DNA of 9,423 nucleotides from Sphingomonadales bacterium (GTDB lineage: Bacteria; Pseudomonadota; Alphaproteobacteria; Sphingomonadales; Emcibacteraceae), in contig DRKK01000232.1 in NCBI GenBank assembly GCA_011051815.1, positions 1 through 9,423 on the forward strand. Reading direction: 5' to 3'. Made by a program: the position numbers and the translations under genes. Of this stretch, positions 6,684-9,423 are shown piece by piece (the first letter of the stretch is position 1; every line of letters begins with the position of its first letter). The notes beneath the pieces are model-generated. The model was given only the letters and a program-made list of their open reading frames with translations, had not been told where the DNA came from and ran no database searches.

Positions 6684-6746
6684 GGGGGAGTATCCCGTGG
6701 ATACGGGGGGAGCTCAAGTAGTGAGCTTGCGAACGATAGTTCCCCC
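6684..6746 (+). other. G-rich multi-hairpin element ahead of uup
   Basis: This stretch holds nested complementary segments. Hairpin A is GTATCC (6690-6695), loop CGT, GGATAC (6699-6704). Hairpin B is AGCTCA (6711-6716), loop AGTAG, TGAGCT (6722-6727). GGGGGA at 6684-6689 can close both as a three-way junction by pairing with TCCCCC at 6741-6746. The eight bases GGGGGGAG occur twice (6683-6690 and 6705-6712), and either copy could pair with the C-run, so two alternative folds exist. It matches no riboswitch or small-RNA family I know, and it is too short and lacks a T-loop for tRNA. It may be a structured leader of uup, a small RNA or a DNA-level palindromic element. Confidence 0.4.
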
Positions 6747-6753
6747 ATTATAA
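6697..6753 (+). CDS. Possible 18-codon leader peptide before uup
   Basis: A GTG at 6697 opens 18 codons (MDTGGAQVVSLRTIVPPL) ending in TAA at 6751-6753, 13 bases before the uup start. GGGGGGAG ends 6 bases before the GTG, an unusually strong ribosome site. A second in-frame GTG at 6721 also follows a GGGGGGAG, 8 bases away. The frame runs through the hairpins, so translation would melt them, as in attenuation leaders known for some ABC-F resistance genes. A frame this short can easily occur by chance, and Uup is not a known target of such control. It also conflicts with the promoter candidate at 6727-6754, whose transcript would start after it. Confidence 0.15.
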   Translation: MDTGGAQVVSLRTIVPPL

Positions 6754-6754
6754 C
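6727..6754 (+). promoter_or_regulatory. Candidate promoter for uup
   Basis: TTGCGA (6727-6732, four of six matches to the -35) and TATAAC (6749-6754, five of six to the -10) are separated by 16 bases. Transcription would begin near 6760, leaving a leader of only a few bases before the ATG at 6767 and essentially no ribosome site. The -35 overlaps the 3' arm of hairpin B, so the structured element could then act as operator DNA, not as RNA. Confidence 0.3.
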
Positions 6755-6766
6755 GAAAGAAAATAT

Positions 6767-8566
6767 ATGGCTCCGCCACTTCTTACCATAACCGACATGG
6801 CCCTCCGTTTCGGGGCCAACCCCCTGTTTGACGGGGTGGAACTGTCCATCGGCGAGCGGGATCGGATCAGCCTTGTGGGCCGCAATGGTTCCGGCAAGTC
6901 CACCCTGATGAAGGTGATCAGCGGCGTGACTGAGGCTGACCGGGGCAAGAGATTTCTCCAGCCCGGCTGTCATGTGACGTATCTTGAGCAGGAGCCGGAT
7001 TTTTCCGGTCACAAGACGCTCCATGATTATGTGGCCAGCGGCCTGACCCATGCCTCGGCAGAGGATAGTTTCCGGGTTGATATTATTCTGGCCGAAATTG
7101 ATCTGGCCCCGGGTCTTGATCCGGCAGTGCTGTCGGGCGGTGAGGGACGGCGGGCGGCCTTGGCCCGGGCTTTGATCAGTGACGCGGATATTCTTCTTCT
7201 GGATGAGCCAACCAACCATCTGGATATTGCCACCATCGAATGGCTTGAGGGACGCTTAAAGGGCTTTCGTGGCGGGCTGGTGATCATCAGCCATGACCGA
7301 ACGTTTCTTAATAACACTACCAATGTGACTTTCTGGCTGGACCGGGGGCGGGTGCGGCGGTTGGACAAGGGCTTTAAATATTTCGAGGAATGGTCGGAAA
7401 AAATTATCGAGCAGGAACAGGTGGAACGGGCCAAGCTGGACAAGCTGATTGAAAAGGAAACCGAATGGTCCCACAAGGGCATCACCGCCCGGCGCAAACG
7501 TAATATGGGCCGCATGCGGGCGCTGTGGGCTTTGCGCGACAAGCGGGCGGATCAGATTGCGGTTACCGGTCAGGTCAAGCTTGATATTGACAGCGGCAAG
7601 GTGGCGGGCAAGAAAGTGATCGAGGCCTACAAGATTTCCAAATCTTTCGGGGACCGGGTGATTACCCAGGATTTTTCCTTCCGCATCATGCGCGGCGACC
7701 GGATTGGCATCATCGGCCCCAACGGGGTGGGCAAGACCACGCTGCTCAAATTACTGACCAAGGAAATGGCCCCGGATACGGGCCGGGTCAAGCATGGCAC
7801 CAATCTTGAGATCACCTATCTGGACCAAAAGCGCGCCCGGCTCAGCGATGATGAAACCTTATGGGATTATTTAAGTGATGGCGGCGATCATATTATGGTA
7901 CGCGGCGAGTCCAAACATATCATATCTTACCTGAAAGATTTTCTGTTTGAGGCCGGGCAGGCGCGCAGCCCGGTCAGCTCCCTGTCGGGTGGGGAGAAGA
8001 ACCGTTTGATTCTTGCCAAGACGCTGGCCATGCCGACCAATTTTCTGATTCTTGACGAACCGACCAATGATTTGGATATGGATACGCTGGATCTGCTTCA
8101 GGATGTGCTTGGCGATTATGACGGCACGCTGATCTTGGTCAGCCATGACCGGGACTTTCTGGACCGGATTGTCTCAAGCTCCCTTGTGATGGAGGGCGAT
8201 GGCAGTATATGCGAATATCCCGGCGGTTACAGTGATTATATACGTCAGCGCGGCGCGCAAAAAGCAGCGGGCAGTGCGGGCGGGCCCAAAAAGCCCGGAA
8301 AAGCGGCTGCCGCCCCGAAACAACGGGTGGCCAAACTCAGCTTCAAGCATCAGCATGCGCTGGAAAATTTGCCGGGGGAAATGGCCAAGCTGGAAAAACG
8401 GATCGCTAAATATCAGGCCAAGTTGGGTGAGGGTGATTTTTACGCCCGTGATCCGGACGGTTTTCAGAAAATCAATGCCGCGCTTGAGCGCGCTATCTCT
8501 GACCTTGCCGCCAAGGAAGAGGAATGGCTGGAGCTTGAAATGATGCGCGAGGAATTGAATATATAA
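6767..8566 (+). CDS. uup: ABC-F family ATPase Uup
   Basis: A 599-residue soluble twin-ATPase without membrane segments. ABC-F proteins bind the ribosome E site; Uup is also known from E. coli for effects on precise transposon excision and for DNA binding. Domain 1: Walker A GRNGSGKS (38-45), signature LSGGE (122-126), Walker B LLLDEPTNHLD with D146/E147, H-switch SHD (175-177). The ABC-F linker (about 185-285) is highly charged, including EKETEWSHKGITARRKRNMGR. Domain 2: Walker A GPNGVGKT (317-324), LSGGE (406-410), ILDEPTNDLD with D430/E431, SHD (459-461). An Ala/Pro/Lys-rich spacer (about 498-520) leads to the Uup C-terminal coiled coil (521-599, KLSFKHQHALENLP onward), which separates Uup from EttA and resistance ABC-Fs. 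All ATPase motifs are intact. The MAPPLL start fits the family. The ribosome site is weak (GAAAG). A strong hairpin follows the stop. Confidence 0.95.
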   Translation: MAPPLLTITDMALRFGANPLFDGVELSIGERDRISLVGRNGSGKSTLMKVISGVTEADRGKRFLQPGCHVTYLEQEPDFSGHKTLHDYVASGLTHASAEDSFRVDIILAEIDLAPGLDPAVLSGGEGRRAALARALISDADILLLDEPTNHLDIATIEWLEGRLKGFRGGLVIISHDRTFLNNTTNVTFWLDRGRVRRLDKGFKYFEEWSEKIIEQEQVERAKLDKLIEKETEWSHKGITARRKRNMGRMRALWALRDKRADQIAVTGQVKLDIDSGKVAGKKVIEAYKISKSFGDRVITQDFSFRIMRGDRIGIIGPNGVGKTTLLKLLTKEMAPDTGRVKHGTNLEITYLDQKRARLSDDETLWDYLSDGGDHIMVRGESKHIISYLKDFLFEAGQARSPVSSLSGGEKNRLILAKTLAMPTNFLILDEPTNDLDMDTLDLLQDVLGDYDGTLILVSHDRDFLDRIVSSSLVMEGDGSICEYPGGYSDYIRQRGAQKAAGSAGGPKKPGKAAAAPKQRVAKLSFKHQHALENLPGEMAKLEKRIAKYQAKLGEGDFYARDPDGFQKINAALERAISDLAAKEEEWLELEMMREELNI

Positions 8567-8569
8567 AGA

Positions 8570-8597
8570 GAGGGGGAGCGCCTGAACGCTCCCCCTC
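8570..8597. terminator. Bidirectional terminator between uup and the peptide transporter
   Basis: A perfect 11-base stem, GAGGGGGAGCG (8570-8580) with CGCTCCCCCTC (8587-8597), encloses the loop CCTGAA. It starts 4 bases after the uup stop and ends 8 bases before the stop of the convergent transporter gene. On the plus strand CTTATGTTTT follows; on the minus strand TCTTTATATATT follows. Both are T-rich enough for intrinsic termination, so the hairpin probably serves both genes. Confidence 0.85.
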
Positions 8598-8605
8598 CTT
8601 ATGTT

Positions 8606-9423
8606 TTAATGCACGCCGTGCATATATTTTTTCATGAGCGGCGTTAGCACAAGGAGTAAAACGCCCACACCAACACTGAGATAACCAATATTGGAATAGA
8701 CAGTGATGGTTGCGGTAACATCCAACTGTCCGCTGGCGGCCCCATGGCCACCACTTCCGGTCAGAGAACTGATCCAGCCAGCCACATAATTTCCCAGAGC
8801 TGTGAAAAGAAACCATGTTCCCATCATCATGCCAACAATTCTGGTCACGGATAGCTTTGTCACCATGGAAAGCCCAACCGGACTTAAGCACAATTCCGCG
8901 ACCGTTAGAGCCAGATAGATAAAGACCAGCCACATAAAGCTCTTGCTGGAACCTTCATCAACGCCCAACCCCCAGGCAAAAACAATATATCCGATGCCGA
9001 TGAGTAACATGGCAATGCCAAATTTTCCGGGCGTTGAGGGTTCAATATGTTTTTTAGCCATGGTAACCCATAGCCAAGCCATGACCGGTGCTAATAATAC
9101 GATAAATAACGCATTGAGCAATTGTACCTGAGACGCCAAAACATTCATGCCCAATACACTCAGATTAAATTGTTGGTCTGCAAGCAGGGTCAGACTGGCA
9201 GCTTGCTGTTCAAACAGGGCCCAGAAGATGGATTGGGTGGCGATCAGGAAACAGGCGACCATAATTCTTTCGCGTTCAACTTTGCTGCAATTTTTGAAGG
9301 CATAAACTAAAATAATGGCTAATGATATGAATCCGGAAAAACCGAGAAGGGAACCGACAAAGCTCTGATATTGCACCAATATCCATGTGACAAAAACCAA
9401 TCCGATACCAAATAGATAAATTG
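8606..9423 (-). CDS. Peptide MFS transporter (POT/PTR2 family), partial
   Basis: The C-terminal part (272 codons to the edge) of a proton-coupled di/tripeptide symporter of the inner membrane. The frame stays open through 9423, so the true start is outside the window; the TTG near 9400 is not the start. Visible elements in order: a helical pair at the right edge (YLFGIGLVFVTWILVQY, FISLAIILVYAF), likely the HA/HB insertion of bacterial POTs; TM7 with IFWALFEQQAASL; TM8 LLNALFIVLLAPVMAWLW; TM9 KFGIAMLLIGIGYIVF; TM10 with the family signature LTVAELCLSPVGLSMVTKL, including the conserved Glu; TM11 MMMGTWFLFTALGNYVAG; TM12 GYLSVGVGVLLLVL. A Gly/Ala-rich loop lies between TM11 and TM12. It ends HGVH and TAA, and converges on uup with a shared terminator. 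A different substrate within the family cannot be excluded. Confidence 0.9.
   Translation of the reverse strand, partial: IYLFGIGLVFVTWILVQYQSFVGSLLGFSGFISLAIILVYAFKNCSKVERERIMVACFLIATQSIFWALFEQQAASLTLLADQQFNLSVLGMNVLASQVQLLNALFIVLLAPVMAWLWVTMAKKHIEPSTPGKFGIAMLLIGIGYIVFAWGLGVDEGSSKSFMWLVFIYLALTVAELCLSPVGLSMVTKLSVTRIVGMMMGTWFLFTALGNYVAGWISSLTGSGGHGAASGQLDVTATITVYSNIGYLSVGVGVLLLVLTPLMKKYMHGVH

Noticed and set aside
6684..6746. tRNA or guanidine-II riboswitch
   Set aside because: The ends pair like an acceptor stem, but there is no T-loop or anticodon arm and the length is too short. The two hairpin loops are CGT and AGTAG, not the ACGR loops of guanidine-II.
6617..7219. 200-codon open frame on the minus strand
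   Set aside because: It lies mostly antisense to the Uup N-terminal domain, has no recognisable domain, and its protein lacks the composition of a real gene; uup is unambiguous.
1..9423. CRISPR array, insertion sequence, prophage or integron signs
   Set aside because: No regularly spaced repeats, transposase or phage genes are seen. The only recombinase is XerC in its usual DUF484 context.

Overview
The window looks like ordinary chromosomal DNA from an alphaproteobacterium of moderate GC content. This placement is inferred from gene families and gene order, not from a marker gene. Supporting points are the run of a transaldolase/F6P-aldolase gene, a DUF484 gene and xerC; an alphaproteobacterial-type Uup start (MAPPLL); and a co-transcribed msrP-msrQ pair. 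No phage, transposase, CRISPR array or RNA gene of a known family was recognised.

Layout. (1) 16-2432, plus strand: a small transaldolase-family enzyme, then a DUF484/GAF-like protein and the tyrosine recombinase XerC, the last two nearly touching. (2) 2442-4203, minus strand: a two-gene unit in which a delta3,5-delta2,4-dienoyl-CoA isomerase (beta-oxidation of unsaturated fatty acids) is followed 7 bases later by an unrecognised protein with two membrane helices and a degenerate GNAT-like cytoplasmic domain. Its stop codon lies only 9 bases from that of xerC. (3) 4204-4353: a divergent intergenic region holding a perfect 17-base palindrome. (4) 4354-4995, plus strand: an exported PEP-CTERM protein with a CCxG motif. 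(5) 4893-6535, minus strand: msrP-msrQ, the periplasmic methionine sulfoxide repair system, with a 1-base stop/start overlap. The 3' end of msrQ overlaps the PEP-CTERM gene on the opposite strand by 103 bases, through the sorting-signal codons. (6) 6536-6766: an intergenic region with a perfect 8+6+8 inverted repeat near msrP and a G-rich, multi-hairpin element in front of uup. (7) 6767-8566, plus strand: the ABC-F ATPase Uup. (8) 8570-8597: a strong hairpin that probably terminates transcription from both sides. (9) 8606 to the right edge, minus strand: the C-terminal part of a POT/PTR2 proton-coupled peptide transporter, cut by the window end.

Most genes are core functions: carbon metabolism, chromosome dimer resolution, lipid catabolism, oxidative repair of envelope proteins, translation/DNA maintenance and peptide uptake. 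No multi-gene novel system is evident. The less ordinary elements are the structured region ahead of uup, the membrane-anchored GNAT-like protein, the lone PEP-CTERM protein with its antisense overlap, and two sharp intergenic palindromes.
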